Assembly (NCBI RefSeq): GCF_003002955.1 | Contig: NZ_PVTJ01000002.1 | Span: 558,001 to 622,000 of the forward strand | Direction of reading: 5' to 3' | DNA: 64,000 bases | Origin: Glycomyces artemisiae | Lineage (GTDB): Bacteria > Actinomycetota > Actinomycetes > Mycobacteriales > Micromonosporaceae | Shown: one piece after another, positions 25,165 through 33,097 of the stretch | How positions within the stretch are numbered: position 1 is the first letter of the stretch | How the letters are laid out: the number at the start of each line of letters is the position of its first letter | Made by a program: the position numbers and the translations under genes | Notes under the pieces: model-generated | Databases searched by the model: none | What the model was told of the DNA's origin: nothing | The model's input: only the letters and a program-made list of their open reading frames with translations

Positions 25165-25520
25165 TGACGGTGATCGTGCTGACCGCTTGCCCTGCGGGCC
25201 TCCGCGGTCATCTGACTCAGTGGATGCAGGAGATCGCCGCCGGAGTGTTCGTCGGGAAGCTGAGCCGACGAGTGCGCGAGCGCTTGTGGGCCAAGGTCTG
25301 CGATCTGTCGGCCGGGGGTCGGGCCCTGATGGTCTACCAGAACAGGAGCGAACAGGGATACACCTTCGAGACGCACGACCACCATTGGGAGCCAGTCGAC
25401 TTCGACGGCATCACCCTCATGCGGCGGCCCAGTGGAGCAGTAGGTGCTAGCGGCAAACTCAAGCCGGGCTGGAGCAAGGCCTCAAAGCGCCGAAAATATG
25501 GAGGCAGAGGTGGCCGCTGA
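25164..25520 (+). CDS. cas2: CRISPR adaptation protein Cas2 (type I-E)
   Basis: The product has 118 residues. The type I-E Cas2 pattern is clear: LTACPAGLRGHLTQWMQEIAAGVFVG, then RRVRERLWAKV and ALMVYQNRSEQGYTFETH with a WEPVDFDGITLMRRP ending. A Lys/Arg/Gly-rich tail of about 25 residues extends it beyond the E. coli length. Cas2 is the structural dimer bridging two Cas1 dimers. It is the last cas gene and lies directly next to the leader. Confidence 0.95.
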   Translation: MTVIVLTACPAGLRGHLTQWMQEIAAGVFVGKLSRRVRERLWAKVCDLSAGGRALMVYQNRSEQGYTFETHDHHWEPVDFDGITLMRRPSGAVGASGKLKPGWSKASKRRKYGGRGGR

Positions 25521-25620
25521 CGGCAACGCGACCGGTGAAGCTCGCGAGGATCATTTTGAGCCACAATGGTCAGTGACTAGTCTGGGCAGTCAGCGCCTCT
25601 AGGGGCCCAGATGAGGAAGT
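25521..25620 (+). promoter_or_regulatory. CRISPR leader
   Basis: One hundred bases separate cas2 from the first repeat and are less GC-rich than the surroundings. TTGAGC (25556-25561) and TAGTCT (25578-25583), 16 nt apart, make a reasonable promoter that would start pre-crRNA about 30 nt ahead of repeat 1. Leader placement and repeat handedness agree that the array is read on the plus strand. Confidence 0.7.
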
Positions 25621-27723
25621 GCAAGCCCCGCACCCGCGGGGATGAGCCGGCCGCCGCCGCGGGCGCCGACCTCTCCAGCGTGCAAGCCCCGCACCCGCGG
25701 GGATGAGCCGTGTGGACGACCGCGCAGGCGGAGCCGACGCAGGCAAGCCCCGCACCCGCGGGGATGAGCCCCGGAACGGCCGAAGGAGAACGGGTCGACC
25801 GTCGCAAGCCCCGCACCCGCGGGGATGAGCCGTGCTGCGCCGAGCCGGCAAGCCGGTCCCGCCGGCAAGCCCCGCACCCGCGGGGATGAGCCTCGACCGC
25901 CCACATGGTCCACGCGCCGTTCTCGGCAAGCCCCGCACCCGCGGGGATGAGCCCGGCGACTCGACGGTGATCAGCGGGGTCTCGTCGCAAGCCCCGCACC
26001 CGCGGGGATGAGCCCGGCGGCGACCCCGTCAAGCTCCTCGACTCCAGGCAAGCCCCGCACCCGCGGGGATGAGCCCATCGCCTTCGATGAGCTGTGGGGC
26101 GAGCGCTTGCAAGCCCCGCACCCGCGGGGATGAGCCGAACGAGTGGATCACTCCGCCGGCGGACTGCCCGCAAGCCCCGCACCCGCGGGGATGAGCCCGG
26201 CATCAGCACCACCCGGTCCGGTAGGGCGCGGCAAGCCCCGCACCCGCGGGGATGAGCCTTCGGGTTAGCGGCGTCGGGTGATGTCGGAGAGGCAAGCCCC
26301 GCACCCGCGGGGATGAGCCCGCGACCCAGACGGTGTTTCACCTCCACGTGCAGCAAGCCCCGCACCCGCGGGGATGAGCCGGTCGCCCTGCCCAAGCAGC
26401 CCGCCGCTGAGGCGCAAGCCCCGCACCCGCGGGGATGAGCCCCCGGGGCTGGTCATCGGGGCGCCGTCGTCAGCGCAAGCCCCGCACCCGCGGGGATGAG
26501 CCGGACATCCCCGGCCGCCCCGGCGACGACGAGTAGCAAGCCCCGCACCCGCGGGGATGAGCCGTCGGCGGCACCCCCACCGTCAAGTTGGCCGTCGCAA
26601 GCCCCGCACCCGCGGGGATGAGCCGTCGAGCCGCACCTCACGGTCGCCGCCTACGGGGCAAGCCCCGCACCCGCGGGGATGAGCCTCGGTCACCGGCGGG
26701 GAATGGTCTAAGCGGCCGGCAAGCCCCGCACCCGCGGGGATGAGCCCAGGCTCACAATGTCCGCCGGACCATCAGCGGCGCAAGCCCCGCACCCGCGGGG
26801 ATGAGCCCAGAAATGCTGACCTGAAAAATGCAGGCGATATGCAAGCCCCGCACCCGCGGGGATGAGCTTTCTTGGGCGCCAGCTCAACAACTGCTTACGC
26901 TGCAAGCCCCGCACCCGCGGGGATGAGCCCCGCCCGTGTTCACGTACGGCCGGACCAGGCCCGCAAGCCCCGCACCCGCGGGGATGAGCCCAGGCTCACA
27001 ATGTCCGCCGGACCATCAGCGGCGCAAGCCCCGCACCCGCGGGGATGAGCCCACGCCCTGGGGGTTGTCGTAGCGGCGGTTGATGCAAGCCCCGCACCCG
27101 CGGGGATGAGCCCAGAAATGCTGACCTGAAAAATGCAGGCGATATGCAAGCCCCGCACCCGCGGGGATGAGCTTTCTTGGGCGCCAGCTCAACAACTGCT
27201 TACGCTGCAAGCCCCGCACCCGCGGGGATGAGCCCCGCCCGTGTTCACGTACGGCCGGACCAGGCCCGCAAGCCCCGCACCCGCGGGGATGAGCCCAGCG
27301 TAGAAGCCGAGAGCCCCCCAGGGCAAGCGCAAGCCCCACACCCGCGGGGATGAGCCGATGGCGAGGGCGATTCCCAGGACGGTCAGGTTGCAAGCCCCGC
27401 ACCCGCGGGGATGAGCCCGACGCCCGGCACCAGCTCCTGCCGCTGTACATGCAAGCCCCGCACCCGCGGGGATGAGCCCTACCGAGGGACACGGCTCGCA
27501 CCGGCAGCTCGGCAAGCCCCGCATCCGCGGGGATGAGCCTCAGCTGTTCTGGCAGACGGTCCGGGGCGGCTCGCAAGCCCCGCACCCGCGGGGATGAGCC
27601 GGTCGGCGGGAGCCTGGTGTGCTCGGTGCCGAAGCAAGCCCCGCACCCGCGGGGGATGAGCCCAACAACGTCTACCGCGAAGAAGCCCGCGACACGCAAG
27701 CCCCGCAGCCGCGGGGATTTGTT
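25621..27723 (+). CRISPR. type I-E CRISPR array, 35 repeats and 34 spacers
   Basis: The 28-nt repeat is GCAAGCCCCGCACCCG followed by CGGGGATGAGCC. Repeats begin every 61 bases from 25621 to 27634, and every spacer is 33 nt. Variants: repeats at 26841 and 27146 end in T; 27329 has G11A; 27512 has C14T; 27634 has one extra G. The last copy (27696-27723) has C13G and a replaced 3' end, marking the leader-distal terminus. First spacer bases are C 18, G 10, T 6, A 0. Spacers 19-22 recur as 23 and 25-27. Confidence 0.98.
26747..27267 (+). repeat. internal spacer-block duplication in the array
   Basis: Spacers at 26747, 26808, 26869 and 26930 are identical to those at 26991, 27113, 27174 and 27235. 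The second set has one extra spacer (27052-27084) between its first and second members. The T-ending repeat is duplicated with them, so the block was copied by recombination between repeats and one unit was lost from the leader-proximal copy (or gained in the other). Confidence 0.93.
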
Positions 27724-27727
27724 GGGG

Positions 27728-28099
27728 TTATTTGGGTTTGCGGAATTTGGTGAGCCAGAGGAGGTCTATTGGGAGGTTGAGTAGGAGGGCGGTTGCTACG
27801 CCGGGGGCGTAGCCGTTGTTGAGGATTGCGAGGGGGAGGTGGGGGATGGCGATGTTTATCAGCATGATCGTGGCGAGGGTGGTCACGGGCCAGGTGCGGT
27901 CTCGGTGGATGGCGAAGAGGACCAGGGCGAGGCCGAGGATGGTGACTACGGCGGTCGCGGCTTGGAAGGCCGCCGTGGAGGGCCAGGGGATGGGGAGGCT
28001 GGGCGGGAGGTCGTCGAAGAAGGCGGGGGCGGTGAGGGCTTCTTCGAGGTTGTGGAGCGCGAAGGCGCCGAATACCGTCCACGCCCAGCCTTTTCGCAT
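27728..28099 (-). CDS. HXXEE-domain membrane protein
   Basis: The 123-residue protein has four hydrophobic helices and the name-giving motif HNLEE at residues 16-20 within the first. It matches the small HXXEE family, integral membrane proteins of unknown biochemical role. The stop at 27728 lies 5 bp past the final CRISPR repeat, facing the array, so readthrough from either side would give antisense RNA. The gene starts 9 bp after the stop of the unknown gene upstream (28109-28507), with which it is probably co-transcribed. Confidence 0.85.
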   Translation of the reverse strand: MRKGWAWTVFGAFALHNLEEALTAPAFFDDLPPSLPIPWPSTAAFQAATAVVTILGLALVLFAIHRDRTWPVTTLATIMLINIAIPHLPLAILNNGYAPGVATALLLNLPIDLLWLTKFRKPK

Positions 28100-28108
28100 G
28101 GGGCAAGG

Positions 28109-28507
28109 CTAGCTGGGAGGGGTGGGGGACGGGGCTCCCCGGAGGATTGTGATCGCTATGCGGAGGGCTCGGGTGAGGCGTTTGCGGAGTGGGGGGCGGG
28201 TTGGGCGGGTGGTGATGTGGGCTTGGGCGAGTGGGGCCGAGGATTCGAGGAAGCGGGCCCATGCGAGGTCGCGGATCACGACGACCTGGTGGTTGGGGGT
28301 GCTGGGGAGCGGGTCCGGGGCTTCGTCTCGGCGGTGGCGGCCTGTGCGGAGGTCGCGCTGGTAGGTGGGGTCGGCGCGCCAGAGCCACGGACCGGGGTCG
28401 TATGCGTCGTACGGGGCGGTTCGGAACTGGTAGCCCGAAAGGGTCGCCCGGGTGGGTGTCGGGCAGTTTTTGGGTAGCGTCGACTGCGGTACTGTCGTGA
28501 ACGACAT
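28109..28507 (-). CDS. unknown small basic protein
   Basis: ATG at 28507 has GAAGG about 9 nt upstream; an in-frame TTG at 28516 is possible. The 132-residue product has an acidic/aromatic central part (GPWLWRADPTYQRDL) and a HQVVVIRDLAWARFLES segment, then a basic helix near the C-terminus. No known family is recognised. Codon bias supports this frame over two overlapping ones. It forms a two-gene unit with the HXXEE gene beside the CRISPR array. I see no sign that it is a cas accessory. Confidence 0.55.
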   Translation of the reverse strand: MSFTTVPQSTLPKNCPTPTRATLSGYQFRTAPYDAYDPGPWLWRADPTYQRDLRTGRHRRDEAPDPLPSTPNHQVVVIRDLAWARFLESSAPLAQAHITTRPTRPPLRKRLTRALRIAITILRGAPSPTPPS

Positions 28508-28516
28508 TGAACTCAA

Positions 28517-28716
28517 CCTTCTGTGTCATGCCGCCCGGTGGACAAAGTTGGTAGCTCTGGGCCACTGGGCGGCGCTTCTGATGAACGCCTTGTGTGAAGT
28601 TGGTGCGACATGTTCACTGAACGTGTCGGTGCAAGCATGAGGAGTAGTTCTTGGTTTTGTCAACCCCAAGTCGCGGCGTGTCACCAAGTCTTATATGGAC
28701 ACCGCCATCTAGCAGG
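28517..28716. other. non-coding stretch without clear features
   Basis: No frame here has coding bias. GC content is lower than in neighbouring genes, which suits promoter DNA for the minus-strand gene starting at 28507. No repeat or RNA gene was recognised. Confidence 0.4.
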
Positions 28717-28761
28717 CACGAGTAAGGGGCCCATCCGGAATGGATGGGCCCCTTACTCGTG
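28717..28761. terminator. strong 20-bp hairpin terminator
   Basis: A perfect 20-bp stem (28717-28736 with 28742-28761) with loop GGAAT lies just beyond the DUF397 stop. It is the strongest terminator in the window. Confidence 0.9.
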
Positions 28762-28775
28762 GACTTGGGGACGCG

Positions 28776-28964
28776 CTACCCGCGGCGGGCGGCGTCGAGG
28801 AGGCCGGCGAAGTCGGCTGCCGGGAGGTTGAACACCGGTGAAACCTGGCCGAGCTTTGAGTCGCGGACCTGGAACGCGCCAACGGTCGAACGGGCCTCCA
28901 CGCAGTTGGAGTTGTTGGTGCCGCTGCTGCGGCTGCTCTTACGCCAAGCGCTCGCGCTCTGCAT
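28776..28964 (-). CDS. DUF397 protein
   Basis: The 62-residue product carries the DUF397 hallmarks: AWRKSSRSSGTNNSNCVEA at residues 6-24, VRDSK(L) near 35 and a C-terminal F..LL(D)AAR. DUF397 proteins accompany WhiJ-like XRE regulators in actinomycetes and modulate them, probably by direct binding. Here its ATG lies 26 nt inside the end of the regulator gene, so the two are translationally coupled and likely made in fixed ratio. Confidence 0.95.
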   Translation of the reverse strand: MQSASAWRKSSRSSGTNNSNCVEARSTVGAFQVRDSKLGQVSPVFNLPAADFAGLLDAARRG

Positions 28965-29772
28965 CGAGGTACTCCTCCAGTGGTGTTGCACGATGCCAAT
29001 TCGGCTCGATCGGCTCAGTGTACAACTTGACCCGCTCTGGTTCCTCGATGCATGTAGTGCGGTCCCGGATCTCGGTGAACACGAATCCAGGCCCAGCGGT
29101 CGGGCTCCCTTCGGGGAGGAACAGCACAAAATGCCCGCGCAAGGTGTGTGGTTTCGCCATGATCCGAAGCTCGAAGTTCGGCCGAGCATTCCATTCGCGT
29201 AGGAGTTCCAGTTGCTCGCGTCGGTCGCCTGCTTCGAGCTCGCGCAACCAGAGCAGTGCCGACTCACCGATAACGGTCTGTGATTGGAAGGGGGTCCCGC
29301 GGAGTTCCAGCATCCTGGCGCGACGCTGCTTGAATTCATGTCCGAACTCGGCTACTTCATCGCTGGTTTCTTCGAGCGGTTGCAGAACCTTGTAGTGGAA
29401 GGCATCCGTCTGGAACGGTCCTGGGATCGTATCGGGCTCCCACGTGAATATGTAGTTGTAGTGGCGCTCCCCCTTCTGAAGGAGGATTGCGTTGAAGCGA
29501 GGGTCGAACTCCAGACCTGCCTGGTCGGCCTTCTTGGTGCGGACCACCTTCTGCACGTACAGGATTCGCTCCTCGTCGGCGCCTCCGAACAGGGTGATGA
29601 TCTCGCGGACATCGCCGACCGAGGGCTGGCCCTTGCCCTTCTTCCAGTTGCTGATCGTCTGTGTGCTGTAGTCCAGTGCCTGAGCGACCTCGGCATCCGA
29701 CTTCTCGCTGTCGATGATGCAGTCGGCGAGGTCGCGGGGGCCGTACCACTTGGAGAGCGTCGGTTTGACCAT
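28939..29772 (-). CDS. WhiJ-like XRE-family regulator with DUF5753 domain
   Basis: ATG at 29772 yields 277 residues, the family norm. A helix-turn-helix occupies about residues 15-60 (DAEVAQALDYSTQTISNWKKG). It is followed by the DUF5753 sensor part with IPGPFQTDAFHY near 125, RRARMLELRG near 160 and a GESALLWL block near 180. Such regulators act in developmental or antibiotic control with DUF397 partners. The N-terminus is preceded by a lysine-rich short arm. The upstream region has a tandem AT-rich repeat that could be its operator. Confidence 0.92.
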   Translation of the reverse strand: MVKPTLSKWYGPRDLADCIIDSEKSDAEVAQALDYSTQTISNWKKGKGQPSVGDVREIITLFGGADEERILYVQKVVRTKKADQAGLEFDPRFNAILLQKGERHYNYIFTWEPDTIPGPFQTDAFHYKVLQPLEETSDEVAEFGHEFKQRRARMLELRGTPFQSQTVIGESALLWLRELEAGDRREQLELLREWNARPNFELRIMAKPHTLRGHFVLFLPEGSPTAGPGFVFTEIRDRTTCIEEPERVKLYTEPIEPNWHRATPLEEYLDAERERLA

Positions 29773-30126
29773 GAGATGTACCCCGCAATTGGTGGGAAAA
29801 GCGCTGCTGGCCAATCATGATGGCATATGAGGTCCAATTGCGAAACCGAAGCCTTTGCGGTAAGGGATTGCGGCGCAAAGAATTTGGCCCATAAGGAGCC
29901 CCAAAAAATTTACGGGAAAAATTTACGGGGGTGTCCTCCAAGAAGAAGTAGCAGGTCGTGTCGGGTTGCTACCTGCGAAAACGTCGCCTACCTTGGAGTC
30001 ACGGGGGTCGCAAAATGCGGCTCCTGTCTGGTGGGAAAGCCGGGAGGCCGGGTCAACGCTCTTGCGGGCGGCGGCCTTCCGGCGCCGCTCGATCGGATAT
30101 CCGACACTCCCGAATGGAGTACGAGC
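29773..30126. promoter_or_regulatory. divergent intergenic region with a tandem 13-bp AT-rich repeat
   Basis: No gene is convincing in this 354-bp gap. It contains two perfect head-to-tail copies of AAAAATTTACGGG (29904-29916, 29917-29929), outstanding in DNA this GC-rich. They are placed about 130 bp upstream of the XRE gene and 200 bp upstream of the gene at 30127, making them candidate operator sites. Confidence 0.5.
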
Positions 30127-30417
30127 ATGGCTGACAAGGCCGAATTGGTGCGGGGCTCGTTCCGCGACGACTATCGGAGCTATACGGTCCGCGCGTCGAG
30201 TGCGGAGGCGCCCGATTCGTTCCAGGTGATCGCGGGAGGGCGCGAGGACATCGTGCTGGTCATCTCCGGGCTGAACTCGGGCGACCTGAAGGCGACCTGG
30301 GGCCAGTACTGGTCGCGGCTGAAGCCGCAGGACAAGATCTGGTTGGAGGAGCAGGCGTTCCGGGTCTTCTACCGCGGCAGGCACATCCTGGGCGGGGCGC
30401 GGTTTTGTAATGGGTAA
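30127..30417 (+). CDS. unknown 96-residue protein
   Basis: The ATG at 30127 gives 96 residues with a mixed alpha/beta profile: FRDDYRSYTVRASS, then DSFQVIAGGREDIVLVISGL and WLEEQAFRVFYRGRHILGG. No family is recognised and no membrane segment is present. It overlaps the next gene by 8 bp, so the two are co-translated and may act together. The start codon follows GAGTACGAGC, a weak ribosome site. Confidence 0.6.
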   Translation: MADKAELVRGSFRDDYRSYTVRASSAEAPDSFQVIAGGREDIVLVISGLNSGDLKATWGQYWSRLKPQDKIWLEEQAFRVFYRGRHILGGARFCNG

Positions 30418-30724
30418 AGCGGATGAGGGCCCCTACAACCTCCGGTCCGACGGGAAGCCCGGCGTCGACGGGTACCTGGGGGACTTCCAGCGCGGGCCCG
30501 CAGTGTTCACGCTCTACTCGCTAGGCTCCCAACCGGCCCAGTCGCCTCGCGTCATCGAGTACCTCCTCGACGTAGAGGACGGCGCCGGGCCGCGGGAGTG
30601 CTGCCGGTTCACCGACGACCCCGACGACGTCGCGGAATGGTCCCCGACCTGGCTCGGCGACCCGTGGTGCGGGTGGATCCTGGAGCGTTGCAACGCCCTC
30701 ATCGACAACCCCGATACGGACTGA
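30410..30724 (+). CDS. unknown 104-residue acidic protein
   Basis: This 104-residue acidic protein overlaps the preceding gene by 8 bp. It has two adjacent cysteines (PRECCRF) and a third in GDPWCGWILERCN, with a fourth close by, so metal binding is possible but unproven. No known domain. A long hairpin follows directly and ends the two-gene unit. Confidence 0.65.
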   Translation: MGKADEGPYNLRSDGKPGVDGYLGDFQRGPAVFTLYSLGSQPAQSPRVIEYLLDVEDGAGPRECCRFTDDPDDVAEWSPTWLGDPWCGWILERCNALIDNPDTD

Positions 30725-30740
30725 CCTTGCCCTCCCCAAC

Positions 30741-30776
30741 GGCCCGGTCGGGAGCAGGTGGGCTCCCGGCCGGGCC
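30741..30776. terminator. bidirectional hairpin terminator
   Basis: A 15-bp stem with one G-U pair (30741-30755 with 30762-30776) lies between convergent genes. Confidence 0.8.
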
Positions 30777-30794
30777 ACTTCGTCGGGAGGTCGT

Positions 30795-31490
30795 TCAGGA
30801 GGGGGCCGGCGACGGGTCAAGCGGGGACTCGTCGAATCCGCGGAAGTCGGCGTAGGAGACGATGTTGCGCGATCGCAGGATCGTCAGGGCGCGTCGGCGC
30901 ACCTTCAGGAGCACTTCGATCTCGTTCGGGGACAACGAGTTCAGATCGACCGCGGGCGGCAAATCGGTGGTGCGGAGCCTGACGTCGGCGACGATGGCGC
31001 CGACCGCGACGAGGAGCAGCACGACGAGCGGCACCACCACCGACCACAGCGGGGCGATCGTGACGCCTCGGAAGAGAGCCGAGCCGAGCGACAGCAGCGC
31101 GACCACGCCCATCATCACTGAGATGCCGCACAGCGTGCGGTCCCACTGCCGGTAGGGCGTCAGCGCCCACGGCACGAGGAATCCGAGCACCGCGACGCAG
31201 GCCAGGGCCGAACCGCTCCACACGACCGGAAGCAGCGCTTCGGAATCGGTCCCGACGAGCATGAAGGCCGCCATCGCGACCCCGGCCATGAGCCCGATGA
31301 TCGTGAAGATCCGCCCGATCACGGCGCACGCCCGGCCCAGGCCGGTGCGGCGGTGCCAGCGCTTCGCCATCGTCAGTTCGATGAAGGCGTAGTCGATAAC
31401 GACGCGGTTCAGGCTCCCGAGGTCGAATCCCTCGAAGTTGGGGTGGGTGGTCGCCCACTCGTTGGGCTGGATCGCCGCGGCTCTCGGCAT
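30795..31490 (-). CDS. four-helix membrane protein of unknown function
   Basis: ATG at 31490 gives 231 residues. A cytosolic N-terminus of about 45 residues is followed by four transmembrane helices (roughly 52-75, 85-105, 118-140, 146-170). A cytosolic tail contains LSPNEIEVLLKVRRRAL and IVSYADFRGF. No family recognised. The gene 50 bp upstream on the same strand also encodes a four-helix protein with charged ends, so the two may be distant relatives or subunits. Confidence 0.7.
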   Translation of the reverse strand: MPRAAAIQPNEWATTHPNFEGFDLGSLNRVVIDYAFIELTMAKRWHRRTGLGRACAVIGRIFTIIGLMAGVAMAAFMLVGTDSEALLPVVWSGSALACVAVLGFLVPWALTPYRQWDRTLCGISVMMGVVALLSLGSALFRGVTIAPLWSVVVPLVVLLLVAVGAIVADVRLRTTDLPPAVDLNSLSPNEIEVLLKVRRRALTILRSRNIVSYADFRGFDESPLDPSPAPS

Positions 31491-31540
31491 TGCAGGGCTT
31501 CTCTCTGGTTGTCTTTGTCGCGCTTGGTGTCGGGCGGTCG

Positions 31541-32383
31541 TCAGGGCTCGGAAGTGAAGTCGCGCCAGCCGGTGTGGCGGCGTTCGAGGACTCGGCGCCA
31601 TTCGCGTTCGTCGAGGCCGTCGAGCTCGGACCAGTATCCGAGGGGGAACTCGCCGACGCGGATCAGGTCGGCTTCGTCGAGCTTGACCAGGCCGCGGTGG
31701 ACGACGACCTCCAGCAGGCGCTTGCGCGCCCGCAGCGCGCGGGCCCGCTTGTCGCCGCGCGGGCCGCGGCGGGGCGGCTTGAGGGACTTCCTGCGGTTGT
31801 TCGTGCGGCCTTCGGGCTTCGAGAAGAGCCCGAGCCCCAGCGTGGCGGCGCTGACCAGGCCCGAAGCGAGCATCAGGACCGGGAGCCAGGACTCGGCCGT
31901 GGCGGTGGAGACCGCGAGCACGGTGTACGCGGCGGCCGAGCCGATCAGGTTGAGCGCGTTGATGATCAGGAGTGCGACGCTGCGGCGCCGCGTCTCCCAC
32001 CAGATGGTGAAGGCGACGACCGCGGCGACGGTCGCGACCACGAACGCGGTGGTCGCCAGGGAGAACCAGTCCTGGGCGGCGTCGGCGCCGGTCTCGTTGC
32101 AGCCGAGCGCGACCAGGACGAGCCCGATCAGCGACGCCCCTGCCAGCGGGATCGCGGCGATCACCACCGCAGTCCAACCGACGACGCCGAGCATCCGCGC
32201 CACGGACGAGCCGGGCAGCCGGTCGTAGTCGCGTGCGAGCACGGCGGCCTCGGCCTCGCCCCAGCTGAAGGGCTGGCCGAACTCGGCGGTGCGGGCCCAG
32301 GAGTCGACTTCCCGGCGTCCCCATTCGTGCTCGGCGCGCTCTGCCTTGCGTGTCCATTTCGCGAGCGGTCCCGGAAGTCCCAT
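31541..32383 (-). CDS. four-helix membrane protein of unknown function
   Basis: ATG at 32383 gives 280 residues; an upstream in-frame start at 32410 is possible, and no clear ribosome site decides. The N-terminal 60 residues are charged (WTRKAERAEHEWGRREVDSW), then come four hydrophobic helices (about 63-92, 106-128, 135-158, 165-185). The C-terminal cytosolic domain is basic, then acidic (LDEADLIRVGEFPLGYW). No known domain. It is the first gene of a pair with 30795-31490. Confidence 0.7.
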   Translation of the reverse strand: MGLPGPLAKWTRKAERAEHEWGRREVDSWARTAEFGQPFSWGEAEAAVLARDYDRLPGSSVARMLGVVGWTAVVIAAIPLAGASLIGLVLVALGCNETGADAAQDWFSLATTAFVVATVAAVVAFTIWWETRRRSVALLIINALNLIGSAAAYTVLAVSTATAESWLPVLMLASGLVSAATLGLGLFSKPEGRTNNRRKSLKPPRRGPRGDKRARALRARKRLLEVVVHRGLVKLDEADLIRVGEFPLGYWSELDGLDEREWRRVLERRHTGWRDFTSEP

Positions 32384-32437
32384 GGGTGGGAGTCTATGAA
32401 ATCGGTGCAAGGGGTGTAAACGCAGGTCGTGTGGGTT

Positions 32438-32481
32438 GTCAGTGCGGTGTCAGCGGCGTGTCAGGCCGTCCGCCGATAGTT
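32438..32481 (+). promoter_or_regulatory. promoter with three 11-bp-spaced GTCAG direct repeats
   Basis: GTCAG occurs at 32438, 32449 and 32460, exactly 11 bp apart, followed after 10 bp by the -10-like GATAGT (32475-32480). The same pattern with the same spacing stands before the paralogous gene at 46044. Direct repeats at one helical turn just upstream of -10 are the binding format of SARP-type activators. Confidence 0.65.
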
Positions 32482-32531
32482 CTCTCATCAAGGCGAACCG
32501 CCGAGAAACGAACCGCTTGAAGGAGCACGAC

Positions 32532-32933
32532 ATGACCGTCAACATCACCGCCCAGGACGAGATCACCATCCGCACCGCCGCCTACGGAACCGTCTCCCTG
32601 CTGACCGCCGCCGGCATCGCCGGGTCGGCCCACAAGGTCGCCACCGACGCGGGTCTGGCGCTGAGCGCTGCGACCGGCGCCGTCGGCCACGTGGTCGCCT
32701 CCGCCAAGGGCGCGAAGCTCAAGGGCAAGTCGACCGCGGCCCTCGCCGACGAGGTCTTCCCCGCGCTCACCGCGTCGGTGAAGCTCCTGGAAGCGCAGGA
32801 CCCGGCCGAGGCCGAGAACTTCCGCAGCACGATCGGCGTCGTCATCGACGCGGCCGAGCGGGCCCACAAGGGCGCGCCGAGCCCCACCCTCGCCGAGATG
32901 GCCCGCAAGATCAACGAGGCGCTCGCCGCGTAA
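32532..32933 (+). CDS. paralogous small protein of unknown function (copy 1)
   Basis: ATG at 32532 follows AAGGAG. The 133-residue, mostly helical protein shares long identical stretches with the product at 46044: TIRTAAYG, AGIAGSAHKVATD, ATGAVGHV and KLLEAQDPAEAENFR. A weakly hydrophobic segment lies at residues 20-55, perhaps a hairpin associated with the membrane. I do not recognise the family. Promoter elements are conserved between the two copies, so both respond to the same signal. Confidence 0.75.
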   Translation: MTVNITAQDEITIRTAAYGTVSLLTAAGIAGSAHKVATDAGLALSAATGAVGHVVASAKGAKLKGKSTAALADEVFPALTASVKLLEAQDPAEAENFRSTIGVVIDAAERAHKGAPSPTLAEMARKINEALAA

Positions 32934-32964
32934 CGATCTGCACCGCAACGCATCGCGCCATCCG

Positions 32965-33007
32965 CCGCCGTGCCGCAGGATCCCCCCGGGTCCTCCTGGC
33001 ACGGCGG
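32965..33007 (+). terminator. hairpin terminator
   Basis: CCGCCGTGCC (32965-32974) pairs with GGCACGGCGG (32998-33007), and an inner AGGA/TCCT stem continues it. Confidence 0.75.
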
Positions 33008-33097
33008 CGAAACGCGTATTCACGCTTTCGCGGGAGGGGTCCCGGCATCCGTATTGCATTCTGGGAGAGTCGAAGTGCCCCAGGAACGGAGACACCG

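Noticed and set aside
25577..27699. Long minus-strand reading frames across the CRISPR array with repeated HPRGCGAC-like peptides
   Set aside because: They are produced by the regular 61-bp repeat period and have no ribosome sites; the DNA is an array, not a gene.
27728..28507. Treating the two genes beside the array as CRISPR accessory genes
   Set aside because: They face the array from the leader-distal side, and neither has a nucleic-acid-related domain.
27672..28565. A 297-codon minus-strand frame overlapping the two genes beside the array
   Set aside because: It is Pro/Arg/His-rich low complexity and out of frame with the HXXEE protein and the 132-residue protein, which show normal composition.
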